DNA of 64,000 bases from Candidatus Obscuribacterales bacterium (GTDB taxonomy: Bacteria; Cyanobacteriota; Vampirovibrionia; Obscuribacterales; Obscuribacteraceae). Where the stretch lies: contig JAGVLS010000020.1 of the NCBI GenBank assembly GCA_020054205.1, positions 1 to 64,000 on the forward strand, given 5' to 3'. The notes beneath the pieces are model-generated. The model was not told the DNA's origin and made no database searches. It saw only the letters and a list, made by a program, of their open reading frames with translations. This document shows, one piece after another, positions 25,825 through 34,957 of this stretch (positions are counted from its first letter, which is position 1; each line of letters begins with the position of its first letter). The position numbers and the translations under genes were made by a program.

Positions 25825-25898
25825 CGGGGCGTAGCGCAGCTTGGTAGCGCGTCCGTTTCGGGTGCGGAAGGCCGGAGGTTCGAATCCTCTCGCCCCGA
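25825..25898 (+). tRNA. tRNA-Pro (anticodon CGG)
   Basis: Cloverleaf: acceptor CGGGGCG with CGCCCCG, D-arm GCGC/GCGC, anticodon stem TCCGT/GCGGA with loop TTCGGGT (anticodon CGG, reads CCG), T-arm GGAGG-TTCGAAT-CCTCT. Discriminator A, no CCA encoded, followed by a T run. ruvA starts 45 bp downstream. Confidence 0.95.
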
Positions 25899-25943
25899 TT
25901 TTTATAAAAACCGTACCCCAAACAAATATAGGAAATTCAAAGA

Positions 25944-26573
25944 ATGCTTGCTTATATACGCGGCACCTTAGTAGCAAGAGAAATTACTGGATCGGTTGTT
26001 GACAAAATAATTGTCGAAGTATCCGGCATTGCCTTTGAAATTACTGTGGCTCATGCAACAGCTCTAAAGTTTGCAAATATTGGTAGTGAAATTACCATTC
26101 ACACATCTTTGACTATTCGTGAAAACGATTGGACAGTGTATGGTTTTCAGAGCTTAGATGAAAAAAATATGTTTGCTCTTTTGCAATCAGTAACAGGTGT
26201 TGGACCAAAACTTGCTTTAGCTTTAGTCGGAACTTTAGGACCAGATAATATTGCTCAAGCAATATCTGATGATGATCAAAAGTTTTTAAGCCAAGCGCCT
26301 GGTGTTGGTTCAAAAGTTGCTCAGCGCATAATTCTAGAATTGAAAAACAAGATAGAACAATGGCAAGCAAATCGTGGTGCTGAAATTAGTGACACGTCAT
26401 CAAATAACGCGCTTGTTAGTGAAGCAAGATCTATTTTAGCGGGTTTAGGTTATACGATTAGTGAAATCAATGAAGCTTTAAAAACAATTGAGCCCAATCA
26501 AACCGACAATGATGTGGAAGCAATCATCAGATATTGCTTAAAGACTTTAGGTACTACTGCTAAGCTTACATAA
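25944..26573 (+). CDS. ruvA: Holliday junction branch-migration protein RuvA
   Basis: 209 residues with the three RuvA domains: an OB fold beginning MLAYIRGTLV, a double helix-hairpin-helix region with VTGVGPKLALALV and APGVGSKVAQRIILELK, and a C-terminal three-helix domain (ALVSEARSILAGLGYTISEI) that contacts RuvB. It binds the four-way junction as a tetramer. It is separated from ruvB. The next gene begins within its stop codon (TAATG). Confidence 0.97.
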   Translation: MLAYIRGTLVAREITGSVVDKIIVEVSGIAFEITVAHATALKFANIGSEITIHTSLTIRENDWTVYGFQSLDEKNMFALLQSVTGVGPKLALALVGTLGPDNIAQAISDDDQKFLSQAPGVGSKVAQRIILELKNKIEQWQANRGAEISDTSSNNALVSEARSILAGLGYTISEINEALKTIEPNQTDNDVEAIIRYCLKTLGTTAKLT

Positions 26574-27097
26574 TGCAATATCTAGCAATTATTAGATTAG
26601 CTCTTTTGCAGCCAGCAATTATTGTTTTAGCAATTATTTTAGTGCGATTTCAAACTTTCCCTTTTGATGATTTGCAAAAAATTGTTTTCAGCTGGCAAGA
26701 AATAGTATTAATTGTCATTGCTGCTCTCGATGGTGCTTTTAGTGGCGCCTATCACTTTTTGCCAATGCCTAATATGATGTGGCTAAATAAAAAAATACTT
26801 TTGCCCATTTTACTTAGGCTTTGCTTTTTTCTATATGTAGCTGCGGCTGTTTTAAGTGAAAAATTATTATTAGGCTCATCTCCATATGAATGGATAAAAA
26901 TACTGGCGGTATTGTTTTTAGCAATTGGTTTTGTATTGCGTTGGCTGCCTTTACCTTATTCAATAAAAGATCCAAAATTAATTGGTTTCATTTATTATTT
27001 AATTGGACTGCCATTGATATTTGGTAGCTGGCTTACTGTAGCAGCCGTACCAGGAGCAATTATTGTAGTGAAATGGCTCTCTGAAAATAATAGCTAA
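26573..27097 (+). CDS. Integral membrane protein of unknown function
   Basis: 174 residues, mostly hydrophobic, with about five membrane segments and a short polar C-terminus (KWLSENNS). No family was recognised. A loop between segments two and three contains YHFLPMPNMMWLNKK. Overall shape and size recall small isoprenylcysteine-methyltransferase-like membrane proteins, but the expected C-terminal cofactor residues are not seen. It overlaps ruvA by one base, so it is expressed with it. Confidence 0.75.
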   Translation: MQYLAIIRLALLQPAIIVLAIILVRFQTFPFDDLQKIVFSWQEIVLIVIAALDGAFSGAYHFLPMPNMMWLNKKILLPILLRLCFFLYVAAAVLSEKLLLGSSPYEWIKILAVLFLAIGFVLRWLPLPYSIKDPKLIGFIYYLIGLPLIFGSWLTVAAVPGAIIVVKWLSENNS

Positions 27098-27103
27098 TTA
27101 TTT

Positions 27104-28456
27104 CTATTGTCTTTTATATGCTTTCAGTACTATTTTATTTTTGGGGCGCAAAGTTACAGCTGGATTTAATTCAATAGAATTATCATTAGCGAATTCCAAA
27201 TGAAATTCTTGCAGTATTGTAGTCAATGCTAAAACAGATTCGATCATCGCAAAACCATTTCCTATACATGTGCGTGGTCCACCACCAAATGGAAAATAAG
27301 CAAATTTAGGTAGTTGCGCTATCATTTCATTGGTCCATCTATTGGGGTCAAAACACTCAGGATCTTTGTAGTATCTTTTATCGTGATGCATTGTCCATTG
27401 GCTAATAATTACAGCTGTGTTCTTTTGAATTTCATAATTGCCAATTTGACAATTATTTATACATTCTCGTCCAATTGCCCAAACAGGTGGTCTTATGCGC
27501 ATTGATTCTTTAATTGTTTTTTCGACAAAAGATAGCTGTCCATAATCAGCAATTGTTGGTTTGCGTCCATGTAAGACTTGTTGAATTTCACTGACTAATT
27601 GTTCTTCTATATGAGGATGCTTACAAAGTAAATACAAAGTCCAAGTTAAAGTTAAGGCTGTAGTTTCATGTCCAGCAAAAAATAAAGTAAATACTTCATC
27701 TCGTATTTGCCTGTCAGTCATTTTTGTGCCATCTTCATCTTCGACAGATAAAAATGTAGACAATAAATCATTTCGCCCCTGAGCATTGGAGCGTCTTTCT
27801 TTTATCAGGCGATAAATAACTTTATCAATTTTTCTAATTGCAGTTAAAAGTGCGACATTGGTAGGAAAAGGAACCCATTCGGGAAATAACAATAACAAAA
27901 CACTATTCATACGATTGGCTAAATGTTTTTGTGCATCAGTAAGAGCTGTTTCTAACTCTTCAACTTCTTTCTCTATTTCTAAATCAAATAAAGTTTTTGT
28001 AGCAATGCTGAGTGTTAATTGCATCATCTCGTGCTGGATATCGTATATATTGCCATGTCTCCAGTTACTCAGCATATAATTTGTATGCTCAACCATAATT
28101 TGGCTATAAGACTCAAGTTTTTTTGGACTAAATGAAGGGGATGATAATTTTCTCTGCTGCTTCCAATAATCACCTTCGCTTGATAGAAGTCCATAGCCAA
28201 AAAATTCTCTATTATTTTTTAGAGCAACATCTTTAGAAAAATTATGAGCTTGTGTGACTAATATTTCATGGATGAGTTCTGGATCATTTACAAATAAAAT
28301 GGGAAATACTCCCATGCGAAACGGAACAATATCTCCATATTGATCTCGGCATTGAGACAAAAAGCCAAGGGGATCGTCTTTCATTTCTCTGGAAGAACCA
28401 GAAAAAAGATGTCCTTTCGGTCCAGCTGGTAAATGGTCTTTCAGGATTGTTTTCAT
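27104..28456 (-). CDS. Cytochrome P450
   Basis: About 450 residues with a full P450 core: I-helix AGHETTALTLTW (acid-Thr pair), K-helix E-x-x-R in KESMRIRPP, and the heme loop FPFGGGPRTCIGNGFA with the thiolate cysteine about 54 residues from the end. The long, well-conserved sequence resembles the CYP4/CYP102-like soluble fatty-acid or terpenoid hydroxylases rather than short actinobacterial types. There is no fused reductase. The start is set at ATG 28456; an in-frame TTG at 28471 is possible. No redox partner or pathway gene is adjacent, so the substrate is open. Confidence 0.93.
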   Translation of the reverse strand: MKTILKDHLPAGPKGHLFSGSSREMKDDPLGFLSQCRDQYGDIVPFRMGVFPILFVNDPELIHEILVTQAHNFSKDVALKNNREFFGYGLLSSEGDYWKQQRKLSSPSFSPKKLESYSQIMVEHTNYMLSNWRHGNIYDIQHEMMQLTLSIATKTLFDLEIEKEVEELETALTDAQKHLANRMNSVLLLLFPEWVPFPTNVALLTAIRKIDKVIYRLIKERRSNAQGRNDLLSTFLSVEDEDGTKMTDRQIRDEVFTLFFAGHETTALTLTWTLYLLCKHPHIEEQLVSEIQQVLHGRKPTIADYGQLSFVEKTIKESMRIRPPVWAIGRECINNCQIGNYEIQKNTAVIISQWTMHHDKRYYKDPECFDPNRWTNEMIAQLPKFAYFPFGGGPRTCIGNGFAMIESVLALTTILQEFHLEFANDNSIELNPAVTLRPKNKIVLKAYKRQ

Positions 28457-28639
28457 ACATAGAGCTGTCAATTAGCAAAAATAAAGTAAAGCTTATTTAC
28501 ATTAAAAAAGTCAATAGGTTCAACTTCTTGACTGTCACTTACAATGTTCTTTACATGGGCGTAAGTGGAACAGCAATTATGTTTAGAGAATTTAGTTCCC
28601 AAATGCTTTACCAATAAAACTAGAAGTAGGAGAAGCACA

Positions 28640-28867
28640 ATGAATGAAGGCCCTTTAACCAATGAAGAAAAACGTTGTCTACAAATGTGGTTTAGACAAG
28701 CAATTGCAAAAGCCGAACAAGACGAGCTTGTAAATACACTTGTAAAACGCGAGCAAACTGAAGGTACAGCAATACGCCATCGTTTGTCCCCAGCTACACG
28801 TCATGCTAGACGCAGCATGCATGTAAATAGTCATGGACAAGAATTAGTTACAGCTGGTTCTAACTAA
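28640..28867 (+). CDS. Small basic hypothetical protein
   Basis: 75 residues. ATG 28640 is preceded by TAGGAG with good spacing, which decides against the longer in-frame start at 28565. The N-terminal half is helical and charged (NEEKRCLQMWFRQAIAKAEQ). The C-terminal half is basic (RHRLSPATRHARRSMH). No family recognised. It ends in a 4-bp tail-to-tail overlap with the thioredoxin-like gene. Confidence 0.6.
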   Translation: MNEGPLTNEEKRCLQMWFRQAIAKAEQDELVNTLVKREQTEGTAIRHRLSPATRHARRSMHVNSHGQELVTAGSN

Positions 28868-30204
28868 TCTAATACAATTTTTCCGTTTTCATCAATGCGT
28901 GGTCTGAAGCTTACTTTTTGAGGAACACCTCTAGATCCGCCACGCATTTTGCTAAAAAGCTCTTGCATTTCTGGTGAAAGATCAGCTTTGAAATCAACAT
29001 CGGCGTGTAAGTAAACATCTTGAAGATTACTTTTATTGTCTTTAGCATCTTCTAAAAACCCTTTTGAAGAACCGGGACAGTGAGGACACCATTCAGCGGA
29101 GAAATCTACGTGCAAAGCAGCACCATTTTGAGCTGCTACTTTTAGTGCTTGTTCAAATTCGTTATAACTTTCTTCTCCCCTGGCACGTCCATCGTTGCCC
29201 CTAGCTTTACCTAAATAATATATTTCTTTCTTTTCTGTTTTATCTGTAGGTTGTACAGGTAAATTAGGATTATCTGTTGGCTGAACTGGTTGAACTACTG
29301 GTGCTACTTCAGCTAAATTAGACTTTACCCAATTATCGAGGGTATCTGAGTTTCTATTTCCTCGATAAGAATTTAAATCTAGTCTACCTTCATTATCTAC
29401 TTCACCCACAGATAAACTGCTTTGGCGGCCATTTCTTCCAAGAGCTCTATTATCTTTATCTTGGTCGTTGAGAAAAACTATTCTACCTTGGGTAGCAGGG
29501 TCACTTGCATATTTTTGAGCAAGTGCATTCATTTGTTCAGCTAATTCTCTAGTTTCTCGGTTGCGACTATCAGTGTTGCCAGAAAAGACAATTATCTTTA
29601 AATTGTGTTCTTTGGCTGCCTGTACGGCTGCTTCTTTATCAGTATATACAGTTTGAAGTTGTGGTCTTACAGGAGCTTGTGGTCCACCAATTTCTTGTTG
29701 AGTATTATAACCACTATCGCCAGGTTTGCTGCCTGTTTGAGCTGGTTTATATTTATTGAAATAATTTTGGATAGCTCCAGCTGATCCATCGTTTGGTTTA
29801 GCATCGCTAGCTGGTTTGCTTTGGTCTGATGGTTTAGTTGGAATTGGTAAATCACCTAAGCCATCAAAAAGATCAATTTCACCAGTTGCACTAGGACCAG
29901 CTTTTTTCTCTTTCTTTTCGGCAGCTGTAGCTGGATTTGGTAAAGGGTTGAGTATATCTGCTAAGCCAGGATAAATACTCACTTCACCATTGGTTTTGGT
30001 ACTGTCTGGCAGTATGAGACAAGTGTTTCCATCGCAAACTACATTTGGTGTTTTGCCGGAACTGCCTGAATTATTAGGGTTATTTGGTGCTGGTGTGGGC
30101 AGTGCTGGAATATCAGCAAATAAAGCACTGGATACATCATCATTAGATGCTCCTGATTCTGCTTCATTACGTTTATCAGCGGCTGTGCCAGGTGCATCGG
30201 ACAT
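28864..30204 (-). CDS. Two-domain thioredoxin-fold protein with long disordered N-terminus
   Basis: 446 residues. Residues 1-180 are low-complexity and rich in Pro, Ser, Asp and Asn. Residues about 185-300 look like a cysteine-free thioredoxin-like domain (KEAAVQAAKEHNLKIIVFSG). A proline-rich linker follows, then a second thioredoxin-like domain with WCPHC (C373, C376) and a later cis-Pro candidate in GVPQKV. No signal peptide or anchor is apparent, so a cytoplasmic location is most likely unless it is exported by another route. CPHC is the DsbA-type active site and is strongly oxidising in that family. Alone on its strand between dnaE and the small gene at 28640. Confidence 0.75.
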   Translation of the reverse strand: MSDAPGTAADKRNEAESGASNDDVSSALFADIPALPTPAPNNPNNSGSSGKTPNVVCDGNTCLILPDSTKTNGEVSIYPGLADILNPLPNPATAAEKKEKKAGPSATGEIDLFDGLGDLPIPTKPSDQSKPASDAKPNDGSAGAIQNYFNKYKPAQTGSKPGDSGYNTQQEIGGPQAPVRPQLQTVYTDKEAAVQAAKEHNLKIIVFSGNTDSRNRETRELAEQMNALAQKYASDPATQGRIVFLNDQDKDNRALGRNGRQSSLSVGEVDNEGRLDLNSYRGNRNSDTLDNWVKSNLAEVAPVVQPVQPTDNPNLPVQPTDKTEKKEIYYLGKARGNDGRARGEESYNEFEQALKVAAQNGAALHVDFSAEWCPHCPGSSKGFLEDAKDNKSNLQDVYLHADVDFKADLSPEMQELFSKMRGGSRGVPQKVSFRPRIDENGKIVLD

Positions 30205-30427
30205 GGCTTAATCCTTAAATTATAGTAATGGGAGTCGTGACAGTAACATAAGGCCAAGCCTGGTCATTGTCAATAACTATATATGCCTAAATCAGCTGCT
30301 TTTTGAGATTTTATCTCACATTTGTCGACTTTAAGGCAATTTTGTTTTGAACTTTTAAAGCAAGATTAGCGTCAAATACAAGTAAGAGACAATTTCAGGA
30401 AGATAGAATGTTATAAAAAAGGGCTCT

Positions 30428-30463
30428 AAAATGTTTGTGCTTAGTTTTAATAAAAAACATTTT
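30428..30463 (+). promoter_or_regulatory. Hairpin next to the dnaE ribosome-binding site
   Basis: AAAATGTTT at 30428-30436 can pair with AAACATTTT at 30455-30463, placing a 9-bp, A/T-rich stem directly upstream of the dnaE Shine-Dalgarno (GAGGTGAG, from 30464). It may influence translation start, but being so A/T-rich it could be coincidental. The rest of 30205-30427 shows only another small hairpin (TGAGAT..ATCTCA). Confidence 0.3.
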
Positions 30464-30477
30464 GAGGTGAGTGGACA

Positions 30478-33400
30478 ATGACTACTCGCCCATATGTGCC
30501 CTTACATTTGCATACTGAATATAGCCTATTAGATGGCGCTACTATGATCAAAGATTTGGTCAAAACAGCGAAAAACAAAAATATGCCAGCTGTGGCCATT
30601 ACTGATCATGGAGTTATGTATGGTGCTATTGAATTAAATAAAACTTGCCATGAAATGGGCGGTGTAAGACCAATTATTGGTATGGAAGGATATATTATTA
30701 ATGGCGATATTCGCGATAAAAAATCCAAACAACCGCTTTATCACCTTACTTTATTAGCTCGTAATCAAAGTGGCTATAAAAATCTCTTAAAACTGGCTTC
30801 TCAAGCACATTTAGAAGGCTTTTATTATAAGCCACGCATAAATAGAGAAATGCTTGCTGAGCATAAAGAAGGCTTAATTGTTTTATCTGGTTGTTTAGGT
30901 TCTGAGCTCAATCAATACTTGCTAGCCGATAATTATGATGAGGCCAAAGCTACGGCTTCTTGGTTCAAAGAAGTTTTAGGGCAAGATTATTATCTTGAAA
31001 TTCAAGATCATGGTATGTCAGAAGATCGCAAAGTCAATAAAGAAATAGTAAGACTTTCTCGCGAGCTTGGCATAAAACTAGTTGCTACTAATGATAGTCA
31101 TTTTACTAATCAGAGCGATGCTGTTGCTCACGATGCGCTTTTGTGCGTACAAATGGGCAAACTGGTGACCGATGAAGAACGAATGAAATTCACAGGTATG
31201 GAATATATCAAAAATGGTGATGAAATGGCTCGGCTATTTCGTGATCATTTAGATGATGAACATATTGAAGAGTCTATTTTAAGTACTTTGGAAATTGCTG
31301 ACAAAGTAGAAATGCTTAAATTAGGAGGCGATGCTAGATTGCCCGTATTTCCTGTGCCGCCAGGACACACTGCCGATACTTATTTGGATCTTTTAGTTAG
31401 AGAAGGTATCAAAGCACGTTATGGTGGGTTTACACCTGAGATAGAAAATAGAGCAAGAATAGAATTGCAAGTCATAGAAAATATGAATTATGCTTCTTAC
31501 TTTTTAATTGTTTCTGATTTTATCAAATACGCAAGAGACAATGGCATTCCAGTGGGACCAGGTAGAGGTTCCGCTGCTGGCAGCATTATTGCTTATGCCC
31601 TTGGTATTACCAATATAGACCCAATTAGATACAATTTGCTTTTTGAGAGATTTTTAAATCCAGAAAGACGTTCAATGCCTGATATAGATACTGATTTTTG
31701 CATTGAAAGACGTGACGAAATTATTCGTTATGTGGCCAATAAATATGGTGAAGATAAAGTTGCCCAAATTATTACATTTAATAGAATGACTTCAAAGGCT
31801 GTACTTAAAGATGTGGCGCGTGTGTTGGAATTTCCTTTTGCTGAATCAAATAAAGTAGCAAAAATGGTGCCAGTGGTAAGAGGAAAACCAACGCCATTAT
31901 CAGAAATGCTTACTGATCATCCAGAATTTAAAAAATTATACAGTACAAATGATGAAGCTAAGCAAGTTATTGATCTAGCGCAAAAATTAGAAGGTGTGAA
32001 CAAAACTTTTGGCATTCATGCTGCAGGTGTTGTAATTTCAGATGTGCCTTTAAATGAAATTGTTCCTTTGCAAAAAAATAATGATGGGACAGTTATTACT
32101 CAGTACTACATGGAAGACTTGGCTTATGTAGGCTTAGTGAAGATGGATTTCTTAGGCTTGCGCAATTTGACTATGATTGATAAAGCGCTCAAGATCATCA
32201 AAGAAATTCATGGCATTGAAATTGATATTGATAAAATTCCTTTAGACGATGAACGTGTTTATCACACTATAGCTAATGGTGACTTAGCAGGAATATTTCA
32301 ATTAGAAACATCTGGTGGTATGCGTCAGGTAGCGCGCGATATGAAGCCGTCGAATATGGAAGATATTTCAGCTTTAATTGCTCTTTATCGTCCGGGACCA
32401 TTAGATAGCGGCATGATCCAAAAGTTTATTGATTGCAAGAATGGCAAAACTCAAATTCGTTATTTAACACCTTTGCTTGAGCCTATTTTGCAAGATACAT
32501 ATGGACAAATTGTTTATCAAGAACAAGTAATGCAAATTGCCCAAAAATTAGGTGGCTATAGTCTTGGACAAGCTGATTTGTTAAGGCGCGCCATGGGTAA
32601 GAAAAAACCAGAAGAAATGGAAAAACAAAGAGAAATCTTTGTTGATGGGTGTGCAAAAAATGGTGTGAGCTCAGCTATAGCCGAACAATTATTTGACATG
32701 ATGGTTCAATTTGCTGAATATTGTTTTAATAAGTCTCACAGCCAAGCTTATGCATTTTTGACTTATCAAACTGCTTATTTGAAAACTCTTTATCCAGTTG
32801 AATACATGACTGCACTTTTGTCTTCTGTTTCATCAGATCAAGACAAAGTGCAAGCATATATAGCTGAATGTCAGACCAATAATATCGATATTTTGCCTCC
32901 AGATATAAATGTTTCTGGGCAAGACTTTACAGCTGATGGCAATGCAATTCGTTTTGGACTATCTGCTGTGCGTAATGTTGGCGAAGTAGCAATAGTAGAA
33001 ATTGTTCGTGAACGTGACAAAAATGGCAAATTCAAATCATTGCATGATTTTACTTCTCGTGTTGATCTGCGGGTTGTAAACAAACGTGCTTTAGAAGCTC
33101 TAATTAAGTGTGGAGCGTGTTTAAGTTTAAATGTAACGCGCAAACAAGCTTTGTTTAATATTGACTCTCTAGTAGAAACAGCTTCTCGGGAACAAAGTCA
33201 GAAAGCTGCTGGTCAAATGAGTCTTTTCTCTATAGGTTCTGGACAAGCTATCCAAACTTTGCAGAAGCTCCAAGGAGATGCTGGTGAGTTTCTTGAAGCT
33301 GATTTGCAGATGATGGAGCATGAGCTTTTAGGATTTTATATTACAAGTCATCCTTTAAAAAGGGTGGTAAATCGTTTGCGTTTTCTCACTACACATAATT

Positions 33401-33924
33401 TAAGAGAAGTAAAAGAATGCTCTGACGGCACGCAAGTAATATTAGGCGGGTTAGTTAATTCTGCTGACAAAAAGCTGACTAAACAAAACAAATTGCTCTC
33501 AGTTGTCCATCTTGAAGATTTAGCTGGCAAAATTGATGCAGTTGTCTATTCAGAACTTTTGGACAAAATTGATGCTAATTTGCTTTTGCCTCAGTCGCTG
33601 GTATTGATAAAAGGCAAAGTAAGGAAAAATGAAGACGAAACATCAATACTAGCCAGCGCCCTCCGTCGTATATCTGATGCACACTTAGTAAATATTTACT
33701 TTAGTCAAGAGCAAAGCTTTGCTGATTTGCACAAGCTCAAAACCATATTTAATGCCTACAAAGGAGAAGATCCTGTCTTGTTGCATTTCCCACAAGGCTC
33801 ATATAGTCAGGCAATTTTGGTTGGCTGCCAGTACTGGGTGGATGCAAGCAATGGACTTAGCCAGGCTGTCGAGCGTGGATTTGCCGATGGTGCTAAGGTT
33901 CTGATAAATAAAGTTTTGGTCTGA
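30478..33924 (+). CDS. dnaE: DNA polymerase III subunit alpha
   Basis: 1148 residues, a typical DnaE1 length. PHP domain at the start (H10, H12 in PLHLHTEYSLLDG). The polymerase palm carries the catalytic acids in PDIDTDF (D402, D404), preceded by GPGRGSAAGSI. The tau-binding and helix-hairpin-helix regions, then an OB fold (VILGGLVNSADKK), follow. It is the replicative polymerase. No intein or split is seen, unlike the split dnaE of many photosynthetic cyanobacteria. The start has a good GAGGTGAG site. It is monocistronic. Confidence 0.97.
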   Translation: MTTRPYVPLHLHTEYSLLDGATMIKDLVKTAKNKNMPAVAITDHGVMYGAIELNKTCHEMGGVRPIIGMEGYIINGDIRDKKSKQPLYHLTLLARNQSGYKNLLKLASQAHLEGFYYKPRINREMLAEHKEGLIVLSGCLGSELNQYLLADNYDEAKATASWFKEVLGQDYYLEIQDHGMSEDRKVNKEIVRLSRELGIKLVATNDSHFTNQSDAVAHDALLCVQMGKLVTDEERMKFTGMEYIKNGDEMARLFRDHLDDEHIEESILSTLEIADKVEMLKLGGDARLPVFPVPPGHTADTYLDLLVREGIKARYGGFTPEIENRARIELQVIENMNYASYFLIVSDFIKYARDNGIPVGPGRGSAAGSIIAYALGITNIDPIRYNLLFERFLNPERRSMPDIDTDFCIERRDEIIRYVANKYGEDKVAQIITFNRMTSKAVLKDVARVLEFPFAESNKVAKMVPVVRGKPTPLSEMLTDHPEFKKLYSTNDEAKQVIDLAQKLEGVNKTFGIHAAGVVISDVPLNEIVPLQKNNDGTVITQYYMEDLAYVGLVKMDFLGLRNLTMIDKALKIIKEIHGIEIDIDKIPLDDERVYHTIANGDLAGIFQLETSGGMRQVARDMKPSNMEDISALIALYRPGPLDSGMIQKFIDCKNGKTQIRYLTPLLEPILQDTYGQIVYQEQVMQIAQKLGGYSLGQADLLRRAMGKKKPEEMEKQREIFVDGCAKNGVSSAIAEQLFDMMVQFAEYCFNKSHSQAYAFLTYQTAYLKTLYPVEYMTALLSSVSSDQDKVQAYIAECQTNNIDILPPDINVSGQDFTADGNAIRFGLSAVRNVGEVAIVEIVRERDKNGKFKSLHDFTSRVDLRVVNKRALEALIKCGACLSLNVTRKQALFNIDSLVETASREQSQKAAGQMSLFSIGSGQAIQTLQKLQGDAGEFLEADLQMMEHELLGFYITSHPLKRVVNRLRFLTTHNLREVKECSDGTQVILGGLVNSADKKLTKQNKLLSVVHLEDLAGKIDAVVYSELLDKIDANLLLPQSLVLIKGKVRKNEDETSILASALRRISDAHLVNIYFSQEQSFADLHKLKTIFNAYKGEDPVLLHFPQGSYSQAILVGCQYWVDASNGLSQAVERGFADGAKVLINKVLV

Positions 33925-34050
33925 GGACCAAAAAAATATTGCTTTTCAAAAATGCAAAGTGTATAAGTTAACTTTAGTGGGAATATTTGTTTTCCTACTA
34001 CAAAAAAAGAAAATATTGAGTACAATACATCGACTGCAAAAAATACTTGC

Positions 34051-34158
34051 AAGGAGGATAACTGAACCAAAACGCTACCTAAGCGTAAGGAAAAACTTTT
34101 CCAAGTTTATGGCAAGCGTTTGACTACCCAATGAATTAAGCACAAGTGTGCTTGGAGG
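34051..34158 (+). promoter_or_regulatory. Structured leader upstream of speD
   Basis: Three hairpins lie in tandem: ACGCT 34072-34076 with AGCGT 34082-34086; GGAAA 34089-34093 with TTTCC 34098-34102; AAGCAC 34138-34143 with GTGCTT 34148-34153, the last ending at the speD Shine-Dalgarno (GGAGG 34154-34158). The first 5' arm has a competing partner: AAACGCT 34070-34076 can pair with AGCGTTT 34115-34121. An AAGGAGGA at 34051-34058 precedes CTG and a six-codon frame (CTG AAC CAA AAC GCT ACC TAA), a possible mini-ORF. The pattern suggests translational control by a switching leader. No known riboswitch class was recognised. Confidence 0.4.
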
Positions 34159-34163
34159 AAAAC

Positions 34164-34592
34164 ATGTTTGGACCACATCTTATTTTAGAAGCCTATGGAT
34201 GCCCTAAGAAGCTCCTGTCAGATCTTAATCTTATTAGTCAGACACTGGATGCTTATCCAGACAAGCTCAATATGACTAAAATAATGCCTCCTTATGTGTT
34301 TAAGTACTCTGGCGCTGTGCCTGATGATTGGGGGATAAGTGGAGTTGTCTTAATTGCCGAATCTCACATATCTATACATAGCTTCCCTGAAAAAGGCTTT
34401 GTTACTTTGGATATATTTTCATGCCGAGATTTTGATATTGAAGCAGCAATAGAATATTTTTGTTCTATTTTTAAGCCAAAGAGTTATGAACGTCAGCTTC
34501 TCGCGCGTGGCAGAGAATTTCCGCGTGGCTCAGTTGGTCGGGCTGCGAGGATCGTAAAATCTGAACGTTTGAAATTAGCTTCGTCAAACTAG
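34164..34592 (+). CDS. speD: S-adenosylmethionine decarboxylase proenzyme
   Basis: The start at ATG 34164 is fixed by GGAGG five bases upstream; the GTG at 34146 would put that site inside the gene. The product is 142 residues, the size of the small bacterial class. The self-processing site is E66-S67 within AESHISIHSFPEKG, where Ser becomes the pyruvoyl group; H72 and C87 are the other conserved residues. It makes decarboxylated SAM for spermidine synthesis. No spermidine synthase gene is adjacent. A basic C-terminal tail (about 115-142) exceeds the usual core. The ABM-domain gene follows after 15 bp. Confidence 0.92.
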   Translation: MFGPHLILEAYGCPKKLLSDLNLISQTLDAYPDKLNMTKIMPPYVFKYSGAVPDDWGISGVVLIAESHISIHSFPEKGFVTLDIFSCRDFDIEAAIEYFCSIFKPKSYERQLLARGREFPRGSVGRAARIVKSERLKLASSN

Positions 34593-34607
34593 TCCTGGAG
34601 CGTAAAT

Positions 34608-34943
34608 ATGTTCATATCCATAAATCATATCCCGGTTGCTACTGGTCGGGAAGCTGATTTTGAAAAGCTTTTCCGTGAGCGGGATCGCTTAGTAGAAAAG
34701 CAATCAGGTTTTATTAGCTTGGATATTCTCAAGCCAGGCACCCGTTCCATAATGGGTGGCAAAGCTGAATCTGCTGGAAATGAATATCAAGTATTAACGC
34801 GTTGGAAAAGCGAAGCTGACTTTCGTGCCTGGGTAATGAGCGATGACTTTAAAAAAAGTCATGCTCGCAACTTTGATCCATCTATGTTTGCTGGACAAAG
34901 CTATTTAACTCTGCACGCATCTGTCGATGGGGCAGGCGCTTAG
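34608..34943 (+). CDS. ABM-fold heme monooxygenase-like protein (IsdG/HmoA type)
   Basis: 111 residues with the ferredoxin-like ABM fold. The IsdG/HmoA catalytic set can be matched: N6 in ISINHIPV, W in TRWKSEADFRAW and H in FKKSHA. GREADFEKLFRERDRLVEKQ and GFISLDIL are typical of HmoA-like heme-degrading enzymes, which cleave heme to release iron. Other ABM proteins act in antibiotic or quinone oxidation, so heme is likely but not certain. It lies 15 bp downstream of speD and is probably cotranscribed. Confidence 0.8.
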   Translation: MFISINHIPVATGREADFEKLFRERDRLVEKQSGFISLDILKPGTRSIMGGKAESAGNEYQVLTRWKSEADFRAWVMSDDFKKSHARNFDPSMFAGQSYLTLHASVDGAGA

Positions 34944-34957
34944 TCTAACCAGAGCTG

